A stretch of DNA of 64,000 bases from assembly GCA_023433505.1 (NCBI GenBank), contig JAEZCO010000045.1:1-64000 (forward strand). Direction: 5' to 3'. This DNA is from Bacillota bacterium. Its GTDB lineage: Bacteria; Bacillota; Clostridia; Acetivibrionales; DTU013. Numbering within the stretch: position 1 is the stretch's first letter; each line of letters starts with the position of its first letter. The notes below the pieces were generated by a model. The model did no database searches. It worked only from the letters and a program-made list of their open reading frames with translations, and was not told the DNA's origin. A program made the translations under genes and the position numbers. Shown here piece after piece: positions 17,913-26,289 of the stretch.

Positions 17913-18953
17913 TCAGGCAGTCAGCATGCGTTTTATTTTTCCCATGGCCTCTTCCGTTAGCCCTATGTGCTTAAGGTAATTTTCAACCTTCCGGCAGATG
18001 CCGTCGTCAGCTTCTCCGAAGCAATCCAGCGCTGCCGTCAAGCCTTTAAACTCCTTTGATTCTCTGGACCTAGGCCCCCAGATAGAATAGGAGGATAATT
18101 CATAGTCGAGCATGAGGTCCCGCTCCCCTACTCCCAGCAAGGCATTGAGAAGGAAAACGGCTGTCCCGCCTCGATCGGCGCCTCCCCAGCAGTGCAGCAG
18201 GATCGGATAATTCCCGGGTTCCGAAAAAATGTTGAAAAGCATCCTGAAATTTTCCCGGCATTGTTCCTCCACTATATTTTCATAGGGAGCTATGGGGAGA
18301 TTGATCCAATTTACGGACCGGCTGTCCAGTACGGGCATCGTTTCCTCCGTAGCGCCCCTCAGGTCCAAATCGGTTTTTATGCGAAGCCCCTCCAGAAGGA
18401 TTCGTTTGCCTTCCTCTGTGACGGTTTTGTGACTGTTCATCTCGGAGCTTCTGTATACAAGCCCTTGTTTTACCCTCTTCCCACCGGTTGTTTTCCAGCC
18501 TCCGATATCCCGGACATTTGTGATGCCGGGTACCTTGATCCACCTTGGCGGAACATCACTGGTTGTGAAGCTCCCGATATCTGATTCACCTATTATCCTG
18601 CCAGCTTCCCTTGATACCACCTTCCAGTAATACTTCACCCCCAACAGCAGGTTGGGTACGGATATTTTTTTCTCCGTTAAATTGTCCAAAATCATTGCAT
18701 TCTCAAACTCAGGAGATTCTGAAATGCATAGATTAAAACTTACTGTGTCCTTGCCGGATGTACAGCTCCATTCAAATTCAACTTCTTCGGGCAGGCTCCT
18801 GTCTTCATTGCCGGCCTCCAGACTATTCCACAGTATTGGTTCCGATGCTGCAATCGGCTCCATAGTCCCATTGCCGCAGCAGTAATCAAGGTGGCACTGC
18901 TTAAGCAAGCTGACCTCAGAAAAGTTAAAAGGTCTTTCAAGATAAATGTGCAT
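17913..18953 (-). CDS. tyrosine-phosphatase-like protein with N-terminal Fn3-like domain
   Basis: A 346-residue protein without a signal peptide. Residues about 20-130 look like a fibronectin-III fold (WSCTSGKDTVSFNL, GVKYYWKVVS). From about 137 it matches the bacterial tyrosine/dual-specificity phosphatase family 3: KVPGITNVRDIGGW, GLVYRSSEMN, and the P-loop HCWGGADRGG (Cys near 254), which has the full C-x5-R motif. Catalysis by Cys and Arg is therefore expected. It lies between the esterase and LplB genes. A phosphatase with an Fn3-like partner in a glycan operon is unusual; the substrate could be phosphotyrosine, a phospholipid or a sugar phosphate. Confidence 0.8.
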   Translation of the reverse strand: MHIYLERPFNFSEVSLLKQCHLDYCCGNGTMEPIAASEPILWNSLEAGNEDRSLPEEVEFEWSCTSGKDTVSFNLCISESPEFENAMILDNLTEKKISVPNLLLGVKYYWKVVSREAGRIIGESDIGSFTTSDVPPRWIKVPGITNVRDIGGWKTTGGKRVKQGLVYRSSEMNSHKTVTEEGKRILLEGLRIKTDLDLRGATEETMPVLDSRSVNWINLPIAPYENIVEEQCRENFRMLFNIFSEPGNYPILLHCWGGADRGGTAVFLLNALLGVGERDLMLDYELSSYSIWGPRSRESKEFKGLTAALDCFGEADDGICRKVENYLKHIGLTEEAMGKIKRMLTA

Positions 18954-19078
18954 GCAGCCTCCACTGTCGATGTGTTTTTAATTATAAGCCGGTTATCTGC
19001 CAGGAGCCTCTGCAGTTGAATTTACAACCTGACTATTTTCCCGTTTTTGTTTGTTATTGCTTTATGCAGGTTTAAAAA

Positions 19079-20203
19079 CTAAATTGTATAATAATCGGTA
19101 GATATCAACCGGCCCCCGGTATCTCTCAGATTCAGATAGCATCCGGTGCTATTCCCCGGAATAACGGCGCTGGCATATCCGGCAGCCGGATCAGTTACCG
19201 CTGCTTTTTCTGCCACCCAGATATCATCCCCGTCTGTACCCGTCCCTTTGTACATCCATAACGGGTCGGCAGTATAGACGATTTCAGCGGAAAAGAGCTG
19301 TGCAGGCCCTTCCAAATAAGCCCATATCGAACCGTTTGACACTCCGGAAGAGGCAATCCTTGGATATGCCGGAGCCCCCATGAAGTATGCGTCGACAAAC
19401 CGGCGGATATCTTCACAGGCCCACGGCACTTCATGTGAATGTCCGAAATTATCTTCAATCCGGGCACGATTTTCTCCAGGGGTCATCAAACGGTTTTTTT
19501 GAAAAATACTTAAGGGGATATAATCGTCAAGGTTATTACTCACCCAGAATGTTGGGAAATTAATGTTTTGCAGATAGTTTGACGCGTCGATCCCTGTTTT
19601 GTAAGGTTCACTGAAGATATAATTGTTTCGTGAAAAAAATGTATTTTCGAACATATAGCCGGAGGCATAAACCGGGACACCCAGCTGAATCCGTGAAGCA
19701 TCGACCCCCATGGTAATTGAGCTTATGATGCCGCCCATGGAAATTCCATAAATACCTATCTTTGAGCTGTCCACCTCGCCTCGCGATTGCAAAAAGGAAA
19801 TAGCCCGCATGGCAGCGGCAACCGCGTGAAACCACCATGAGTCTTCCAGCTCCCCCTGGGAAATGTCATAATTCGTATAATCCTGTGGGCGGCCATCAGG
19901 CATCAATCCGCCATCCGGGCCTTGTCCGGCCATATCGACGGCAATAGCGGCATACCCATAGCCTGCCCACTGCTGTGCCCAGCCTTGATACGCCGCCCCA
20001 CCCCCGCCGTGCAATAATACCATTGCGGGAATTTTACCGGAATAAGCCTTCGGTATCGAATAATATGCAAAAACACGGGCCATGCTGCCATTGTACGGTA
20101 CATTTTCAAACAGTAACGAATAATCCGGATCGGAATCAGCCAGCCACTGTACGTTTGGTGCCTCAAGTAATTCAGGGTGACCGCTCCATGGGTTGATTGC
20201 CAT
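19079..20203 (-). CDS. signal-less alpha/beta-hydrolase esterase
   Basis: A 374-residue protein that is almost exactly the esterase module found inside the giant protein: it begins NPWSGHPELL and ends STDYYTI. It carries HGGGG at about 65-69, nucleophile Ser155 in GISMGG, Asp226/227 in NNLDDY and His255 in NFGHSHE, then a C-terminal beta-sandwich-like part (about 280-374). I chose the ATG at 20203 (GCAGGA eight bases upstream); the frame is open to 20329 but that extension crosses a large hairpin. Either way no signal peptide is present, so it should act in the cytoplasm, probably removing acyl groups from imported oligosaccharides. Confidence 0.82.
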   Translation of the reverse strand: MAINPWSGHPELLEAPNVQWLADSDPDYSLLFENVPYNGSMARVFAYYSIPKAYSGKIPAMVLLHGGGGAAYQGWAQQWAGYGYAAIAVDMAGQGPDGGLMPDGRPQDYTNYDISQGELEDSWWFHAVAAAMRAISFLQSRGEVDSSKIGIYGISMGGIISSITMGVDASRIQLGVPVYASGYMFENTFFSRNNYIFSEPYKTGIDASNYLQNINFPTFWVSNNLDDYIPLSIFQKNRLMTPGENRARIEDNFGHSHEVPWACEDIRRFVDAYFMGAPAYPRIASSGVSNGSIWAYLEGPAQLFSAEIVYTADPLWMYKGTGTDGDDIWVAEKAAVTDPAAGYASAVIPGNSTGCYLNLRDTGGRLISTDYYTI

Positions 20204-20237
20204 AAAAAATTCCTGCGCTTTCATCAAATTTGGTTTT

Positions 20238-20277
20238 GGAATTATCCCGGAATCATTGGGCATTCCGGGATAATTCC
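20238..20277 (-). terminator. large intergenic hairpin between the two esterase genes
   Basis: 16-bp perfect arms (20238-20253 and 20262-20277, core TTATCCCGGAAT) with an eight-base loop. Neither strand shows a tight U-run next to the stem, so partial termination or mRNA processing is more likely than complete termination. Confidence 0.55.
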
Positions 20278-20325
20278 ATTTGCCGGTAAGTTTTTTCTTT
20301 AATTTTTTACGATATGTGAATTGTA

Positions 20326-23040
20326 TCAATACTTAAAGCTCACCGGAACAAAGCTCCGTATCCCCGTTGTCCCGACCGTCCATACATTATTCGTTGTATG
20401 CCAGTATATTGAACCGTTAACGGTTGCAACAGAGGTAGATGTCAAGGTCGTAGTGTCGTGGTACCACTGGTCGCTGCCACTCACTTCCTGGCTTACAATG
20501 TAGTAACTGGTGTTTGCTGTCAATACTGCCGGTGCAGCCAGAGTACCATACTTGAAACTTCCTGCTGCTGCACCGGATGTATTTATTGACACCGATGCTC
20601 CGGATACATCCGTACCGTCGCTTGCCTTTACTATTTTGACGGTGTGCGTCCCACTGTTTCCGGATGCTATCCAGCGTCCTAGCTCTGTTACTGTGAGGTT
20701 TGATGCTCCTGTTGTTATCTTCATTCCTACCCAACCGCTGTAATCATTTCTCAGTGTGCCAAGTGTTTGACCTGTTATGAATGCTGTTTGTGCAGGGGTA
20801 GGGGTAGGTGTCGGAGTAGGCGTGGACGAAGCTCCATAAACCTCTAGTTCCGATATGGCCATTTGAGCACCTGTCTGGCCCGCAGCATCAGGCTTTATTG
20901 CCTGTACCCTCACATACCGGTACGGTCCTGCGGTAAATGAATGCTCATATGTCCCTCCTGCCGTATGACCGTTTATTGTAGCAACAGGATTCCAGCTTAT
21001 ACCGTTTGCCGAGCATTTGATAGAATAATCCGTTGCAAAAGTATCACTTCGGAAGGTTATCTTTACCCTGTCTATATTGTAGGAGTCTCCCAGATCTACC
21101 TGCTCAATCCATGCATATTGGAGCATCGCCTGCGCCCAGGTCCCACTGTTTCCGTCCACAGCCTTAGGTGCTTCATAGCCCGAATGCATTGTAGCTGTGC
21201 TGCCGTCGATATAATAGGCGGTTGCAGTTTTGTTCAAAGCCAGGTTTATCCCCGGGGTTAGAGTTGGACTTGAAGTTGGAGTTGGGCTTGGGGTTGATGT
21301 TGGCGTCGGTGTCGGTGTTGATGTTGGCGTTGATGTCGGTGTGGATGCTGGCGTTGGCGTAGCCACTCCATCGAAATAAACCCCAAGTTCCGATATCGCC
21401 ATCTGAGCGCCTGTCTGGCCTGCCGCATCGGGTTTTATTGCCTGTACCCTTATGTAGCGTGATGATCTCGTATCAAATGTATGATTATATGTTCCCCCCG
21501 CAGTATGACCTGTCACTGTGGCAATAGTATCCCATACTCCTCCGTCCGTTAAGCTTTTAATGGTATAATCCGTTGCAAAAGTACTCGCCGGGAAGGTTAT
21601 CTTTACCCTGTTTATGTCGTGTGCCGCTCCCAAATCCACCTGCTCGATCCATGCATATTGGTTCATTGCCTGCGCACTTGTCCCCGAATTTCCGTCAATT
21701 GCTTTGGAAGCCTCAAAGCCGGCATGCATCGTAGCTGGACTGCCATCGATATAATAGGCGGTTGCAGTTTTATTCAGGGCCAGGTTCGTACCCTGCTCCG
21801 CGGGAACAGTGTAATAGTCGGTAGATATCATCCGTCCCTGGGAATCGGTCAGGTTTAAATAATAGCAGGTGGCACCTTCAGGTATAGCCGCACTGACGTG
21901 TCCGGAAGCTGTAATTGCCGGCGGCGCACCTATGATAAATTCAGTACCTGCAGGTGTCGCAAAAAGGGGCTGCACCGTGGTGTAAACCAGCTCCGCAGAG
22001 GCCAGCGTCACACCCGCCGGCGCTGCCATATCCGCCCATATTGAGCCACCCGTCACTCCGGAAGCGCTTATCCGGGGATAAACCGAAGCATTCACCGGCA
22101 TGAAGTACGAGTCGACAAACCGGCGGATATCCGGGGTGAGATTCTTGGGAATATTCTCGTCATGTCCATAATTGTCCGCTATATGGGCACGAGCCACACC
22201 GGAAGTCAAATTGCGGCACTTTTGAAAGCTATTGATAGGGACATAAAAATCATTGTTGTTACTCACCCAAAAGGACGGGCCGGTATAATTCTGAAGATAA
22301 TTTTTAGCGTCAATTCTGGTTTTGTAGGTATCGCTGAAAATTGCCCCCTGCTGTGAAAAAACAGAATTTTCATCCATGCACCCGGCAGCATAAACCGGCA
22401 CAGCCAAAGTAATCCGGGAGTCAACCCCCATGGCAATCGAGGTTACGATGCCACCCATTGAAATTCCAAAGATACCTATTTTTGAAGTATTGACTTCATT
22501 CCGTGAATAGAGAAAGGAAATACACCGCTTAATAGCTGCAACAGCATTGAAGTACCATGAGTTTTCCAACCCGGCCCGGTCCGCAGGAATATTAAAATCA
22601 GTATAACTGTTAACGGGAGTTTCCGTATACGGATACCCGTCAGACATAGGACCGTAGGAACCATTGGAATTGATACCGTATCCGGCCATATCAAAGGCAA
22701 TAGCGGCATAGCCGTAGCTTGCCCATTGCTGTACCCAGCTTTGGGAAGCATGCCCGCCCCCGCCGTGTATCAACACCATCGCAGGAATTGTGCCTGTAAA
22801 ATTAGCCGGCACCGAATAATATGCAAAAATCCGCGTCATTGTGCCATTATACGGTACGTTATCAATTTTCAGGGCATAGTCCGGTCCGACACTGTCGACC
22901 CATTCAACAGCGGGTGCCGTGAGCAACTCGGTATGACTGCTCCACGGGTCGGCTGCAGCCTTTACCGGTACAGGACTATAAGAAACACACATCCCGATAA
23001 CCAGACAAAAAGTAATAAGTATACATAAATATCTTTTCAT
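20326..23040 (-). CDS. secreted esterase with two CBM32 domains and a C-terminal beta domain
   Basis: A 904-residue secreted protein. Signal peptide 1-29; esterase module about 31-412 (starts DPWSSHTELL, ends STDYYTV; HGGGG at 92-96, Ser194 in GISMGG, Asp264 in NNNDFY, His293 in YGHDEN); CBM32/discoidin domain about 417-545; a Pro/Thr linker; a second CBM32 domain about 600-728; a short Pro/Thr linker; and a C-terminal domain of about 165 residues (GWVGMKITTG, YYIVSQEVSG, FVPVSFKY) seen at the ends of other secreted carbohydrate enzymes. It is the extracellular counterpart of the free esterase downstream. The CBM32 pair should keep it on the polysaccharide. Removal of acetyl or another ester group is expected; the exact bond is unknown. 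Confidence 0.87.
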   Translation of the reverse strand: MKRYLCILITFCLVIGMCVSYSPVPVKAAADPWSSHTELLTAPAVEWVDSVGPDYALKIDNVPYNGTMTRIFAYYSVPANFTGTIPAMVLIHGGGGHASQSWVQQWASYGYAAIAFDMAGYGINSNGSYGPMSDGYPYTETPVNSYTDFNIPADRAGLENSWYFNAVAAIKRCISFLYSRNEVNTSKIGIFGISMGGIVTSIAMGVDSRITLAVPVYAAGCMDENSVFSQQGAIFSDTYKTRIDAKNYLQNYTGPSFWVSNNNDFYVPINSFQKCRNLTSGVARAHIADNYGHDENIPKNLTPDIRRFVDSYFMPVNASVYPRISASGVTGGSIWADMAAPAGVTLASAELVYTTVQPLFATPAGTEFIIGAPPAITASGHVSAAIPEGATCYYLNLTDSQGRMISTDYYTVPAEQGTNLALNKTATAYYIDGSPATMHAGFEASKAIDGNSGTSAQAMNQYAWIEQVDLGAAHDINRVKITFPASTFATDYTIKSLTDGGVWDTIATVTGHTAGGTYNHTFDTRSSRYIRVQAIKPDAAGQTGAQMAISELGVYFDGVATPTPASTPTSTPTSTPTPTPTSTPSPTPTSSPTLTPGINLALNKTATAYYIDGSTATMHSGYEAPKAVDGNSGTWAQAMLQYAWIEQVDLGDSYNIDRVKITFRSDTFATDYSIKCSANGISWNPVATINGHTAGGTYEHSFTAGPYRYVRVQAIKPDAAGQTGAQMAISELEVYGASSTPTPTPTPTPAQTAFITGQTLGTLRNDYSGWVGMKITTGASNLTVTELGRWIASGNSGTHTVKIVKASDGTDVSGASVSINTSGAAAGSFKYGTLAAPAVLTANTSYYIVSQEVSGSDQWYHDTTTLTSTSVATVNGSIYWHTTNNVWTVGTTGIRSFVPVSFKY
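21255..21362 (-). repeat. Pro/Thr linker repeats
   Basis: Low-complexity hexamer-like DNA encoding PTPTSTPT-type residues between the two CBM32 domains of the secreted esterase. Similar, shorter tracts at about 20795-20830 and 24070-24123 link the other CBM32 units. These are flexible linkers and not a CRISPR array. Confidence 0.8.
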
Positions 23041-23094
23041 AAATAACCCATCTCCTTTTAAATTTCAGCTTCAAAATTTAAGACCTGGTCCGCA

Positions 23095-23122
23095 GGCCCC
23101 CTTCTTCTATGAGAAGGGAGCC
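23095..23122 (-). terminator. intergenic hairpin upstream of the secreted esterase gene
   Basis: Stem CCCTTCT/AGAAGGG (23099-23105 with 23112-23118), extended by GGC/GCC after one mismatch, loop six bases. No U-run follows. It could be a weak terminator or processing stem between the beta-helix and esterase genes. Confidence 0.4.
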
Positions 23123-23198
23123 TCAGATAGTTTCACAGCAGACTGGAGATTATTACAATACCTACTTTACGTCAATGATGTCTGTCATTGGCAGAGAC

Positions 23199-25910
23199 TC
23201 AATTATAAACTTCAATTTCCGATATGGCCATTTGCCCGCCCAACTGGTCCGCTGCATCCGGTTTTATTGCCTGTACCCACACATACCGGTACTGTGCCGC
23301 AGTGAATGTATGCGTATATGTCCCTCCCGCAGTATGACCGCTCACTATGGCAACAGGCGTCCAATTTGTACCGTTTGGCGAACACTGGATGATATATTCT
23401 GTTGCAAAAGCATCCCCTGGAAAAGTCACCTTTACCCTGCTGATATTGTATAAGCCGCCCAGGTCTACCAGCTCAATCCACGCATACCGGTTCATCGCTT
23501 GAGCCCGCGTCCCGGTATTTCCATCAACGGCTTTTGAAGCATCGCAGCCTGAATGCATTGCAGCCGCACTGCCATCAACATAATAGGCAGATGCAGATGC
23601 ATTTAAGGCCAGATTTGCACCCGGTGTGGGCGTTGGAGCATCCGCATAAACCTCAAGCTCCGTGATGGCCATCTGAGCGCCCAACTGACCGGCTGCATCC
23701 GGTTTTATTGCCTGTACTCTCACATACCGGTACTGTGCAGCAGTGAATGTATGCTCATAAGTCCCCCCCGTGGTATGACCGCTTACTACGGCAACAGGAG
23801 TCCAATTTGTACCGTTCGGTGAACACAGGACCGTATAGTCCGTTGCAAAAGTATCGTTCCGGAAGGTTACCTTTACCCTGTTTATGTTGTATAAGCCTCC
23901 CGCATCTACCTGCTCGATCCACGCATATTGTCCGCTTGCCTGAGCCCATGTGCCGCTGTTTCCGTCGATAGCTTTATTGGCCTCATAACCGGGATGCATC
24001 GTTGCTGTGCTGCCATCAATATAGTAGGCGGTAGCAACTGCATTTGCATTCAAAGCCAGGTTTGTGCCCTGTGTCGGCGTTGGTGTTGGCGTCGGCGTGG
24101 ATGTCGGTGTGGGTGTTGGTACACCCTGTACATTTCTTCCTGCATTACTAGTTATAGACGAAGGTATTTGACTCGGATTTGCTACAAGAGTGTTATTGGC
24201 AACAATACTGTTTGTCTGCCACCATATATCTGCATGGGGAGCGGCAGTATAATAGTTATATTGGAAGTCGTGGTTGCTGCCTTTGCAAATAAAATTACTA
24301 ACATTGTTATATACGGCATTATATTGTACAATCATAGAACCGCTAAAATCATCCAGGTATATGGCACCAAAATCATTGTGATCATCATGTATTACATTGC
24401 CAGTTATCGTTGTCCCGGGTTGTGATGAAAGAGTGTATATACCTCCCCCATCCTTCAATACCTTCATAATATCGTATATAAGGTTGTTTTGTATTAAATT
24501 ATTTTTTGCAACCGAAGGGTCATGACCTCCCCATCCCCATCCGCAACTTATACCTGTATAGGGTAAATCATGCAACTCATTGTATGTTATGACCGTGTGT
24601 TCGGTATAGTATGCTATAATTCCCATACCTGAATGGTATTCCTGTCCTATCTTTGTAATGAGATTGTTGTCGATCAGATTATTTTTGACAAGATTGGCCG
24701 CATCGGCATAGTAGCCATGCATATAACCGACAATGATGCCGTGGGCTGAAATATCTTCAAAGGTATTGTTAAAAACAACGTTATTCTTGCAGCCCATGTT
24801 CAGAGAAAGTCCTGCTCCTCCAAGGTGTGTAAATTTATTCCCTTCAAACCTTAGATTTTCCGAATAGGTAAACTCCAGATTTCCATCGCATTGTACCCAA
24901 TGCTCACGGGAATCATTGAAAGATGCATATTGTCCTATGGTGGTCTGTACCCCCTGATGGTCAGCCAGACCCTCGGCATTATTGGGTCTCAGCCACGTAG
25001 CATAGGAAAAGGTGAGTCCTTTAAAAACCACATTTTTTACACTCGTCCCGCTGATCAGCCTTTCAAGCTTGGGGGCGATAACTTCCGCCGTGTCCATATT
25101 TTCTCCTGCACGCGGCTTATAATATAAATCTCCCGTCGTTCTGTTCAAATACCATTCGCCTTCTGAATCAAGAAGTTCATAGGCGTTTTCAATCCAGTCC
25201 GGCTGAATCGGAAACGGCCAGTCAATATGACTATTTGCATTGGTCCAGAACGGTTGTTTCATCGTTGCTAAGGCATATGGCGTTCCCGGTGTTACTGATT
25301 GAATACCTCCTCTGAATTCCTTCCACATGTTCCGTCCGACTACTTCCACGTCCGTAATATTGCCCCAGGAAGCAACCGCCGTGGGACACTTAAAACCAGC
25401 GTCGCTTTTCTCCCATCCGCTGCCGTCAACACTCCTGGCACGGATGGCACGGCTGCCGTTCACATAAAGCTGGCGTGTATTCAATGACGTACCGACATGC
25501 GCTTTATAGATATTTCCGGCTTGCTGCGTCCAACCCGTTATCTTTTGTCCCCCGCTGATTACCGGCGTTTCTCCGGGATAATTTTGATATATTACCTTGT
25601 AATCACCTTTACCTGAATCGCTTTGTCCGAGAGTAAGCGCTTCAGCCAGTGTATACGTCCCCCCTCGAAGATAAACAATAATATCGCCGGTCATATTGCC
25701 GGATTTTGCACGCACTTCATTACGCGCCTTTTGTAAAGTCAAAAAAGGCAGCGCTTCAGTGCCGGGGTTGGTATCGCTGCCATTTGGAGCTACAAAAAAA
25801 ATTGCCTGCGGAGCTGCGGCATTTACTTGTGCCGCCGGAAGCAAACCTGGTGTCAGAATGCCTGTCAAAGTAAAGATCACCATCATAAGTACCGAGAACT
25901 TTCTTTTCAT
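23199..25910 (-). CDS. secreted right-handed beta-helix protein with two CBM32 domains
   Basis: A 903-residue secreted protein. Signal peptide 1-32; beta-helix about 36-600 opening with FVAPNGSDTNPGTEALPF and showing repeated NNLI/NNTF turns and HNDFGAIYLDD; a Pro/Thr linker; and two CBM32 domains (about 640-765 and 772-903). The fold resembles GH141-type beta-helix enzymes. It is a paralogue of the outer part of the 1882-residue protein but has no esterase inserted: the segment RARSVDGSGWEKSDAGF runs straight on to SWGNITDVE. The start at 25910 gives a proper signal peptide and an AGGGAGAG site; the frame is open to 26078 but that extension has no secretory character. Confidence 0.85.
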   Translation of the reverse strand: MKRKFSVLMMVIFTLTGILTPGLLPAAQVNAAAPQAIFFVAPNGSDTNPGTEALPFLTLQKARNEVRAKSGNMTGDIIVYLRGGTYTLAEALTLGQSDSGKGDYKVIYQNYPGETPVISGGQKITGWTQQAGNIYKAHVGTSLNTRQLYVNGSRAIRARSVDGSGWEKSDAGFKCPTAVASWGNITDVEVVGRNMWKEFRGGIQSVTPGTPYALATMKQPFWTNANSHIDWPFPIQPDWIENAYELLDSEGEWYLNRTTGDLYYKPRAGENMDTAEVIAPKLERLISGTSVKNVVFKGLTFSYATWLRPNNAEGLADHQGVQTTIGQYASFNDSREHWVQCDGNLEFTYSENLRFEGNKFTHLGGAGLSLNMGCKNNVVFNNTFEDISAHGIIVGYMHGYYADAANLVKNNLIDNNLITKIGQEYHSGMGIIAYYTEHTVITYNELHDLPYTGISCGWGWGGHDPSVAKNNLIQNNLIYDIMKVLKDGGGIYTLSSQPGTTITGNVIHDDHNDFGAIYLDDFSGSMIVQYNAVYNNVSNFICKGSNHDFQYNYYTAAPHADIWWQTNSIVANNTLVANPSQIPSSITSNAGRNVQGVPTPTPTSTPTPTPTPTQGTNLALNANAVATAYYIDGSTATMHPGYEANKAIDGNSGTWAQASGQYAWIEQVDAGGLYNINRVKVTFRNDTFATDYTVLCSPNGTNWTPVAVVSGHTTGGTYEHTFTAAQYRYVRVQAIKPDAAGQLGAQMAITELEVYADAPTPTPGANLALNASASAYYVDGSAAAMHSGCDASKAVDGNTGTRAQAMNRYAWIELVDLGGLYNISRVKVTFPGDAFATEYIIQCSPNGTNWTPVAIVSGHTAGGTYTHTFTAAQYRYVWVQAIKPDAADQLGGQMAISEIEVYN

Positions 25911-26231
25911 ATTTTCACTCTCCCTTTTCAACTTTGGTTGAATTGCTACAGTTACAAACCGGATATTTCTTCTGAAACCGGTTGGCCATACAGCGCAGGA
26001 ATTTTTCCAAATATACCTCCTCCATCTTTGGATAATGTTATTTTGTGCAGGATACCCGAAGTGTACGGCAATCCTCATGCCGGAAAAATAAGCCCGTTTG
26101 CCCTGTTCTCCCTTGACCTTTGTGCCCTGGGGTATTATTAAAAAACTATAACAACCGCTGCAAAATCTCCATAAGGGTAATAAAATCTTTCATTGTAGTA
26201 CTGAGATAAATTATTAAATCCATACATAGTG

Positions 26232-26260
26232 ATTATAAAAAACAGGATAACAAATAACAA
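26232..26260 (-). promoter_or_regulatory. promoter upstream of the beta-helix/esterase genes
   Basis: Minus strand: TTGTTA (26255-26260), 17-base spacer, TATAAT (26232-26237). About 320 bases of leader follow before the beta-helix gene. The 379-base gap 25911-26289 contains no other recognisable gene; a 29-codon open frame beginning about eight bases after the -10 box (MYGFNNLSQYY...) has no ribosome site and is not called. Confidence 0.5.
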
Positions 26261-26289
26261 GCCACCAATCTTATTAAATGTACCGGTAT

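Larger units (their letters stand above)
20836..24070 (-). repeat. four near-identical CBM32-coding repeats
   Basis: Four copies of a roughly 415-base CBM32 coding unit lie at about 20836-21251, 21372-21786, 23200-23620 and 23645-24064, two in each of two genes. Shared blocks include the codons for IKPDAAGQ, YAWIE and ATAYYIDG (AYYVDG in one copy). Such long direct repeats in the same orientation can recombine and delete or fuse the genes between them. Confidence 0.75.

Noticed and set aside
20204..20329. Longer N-terminus for the free esterase from a TTG overlapping the upstream stop
   Set aside because: It has no ribosome site, crosses the 16-bp-arm hairpin, and does not match the start of the other two esterase modules.
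20795..24123. Repeats taken as a possible CRISPR array
   Set aside because: They are coding repeats for CBM32 domains and Pro/Thr linkers, in frame, without unique spacers of constant length.
25911..26078. Longer N-terminus for the beta-helix protein
   Set aside because: The 56 extra residues are basic and would bury the signal peptide; the ATG at 25910 has its own ribosome site.
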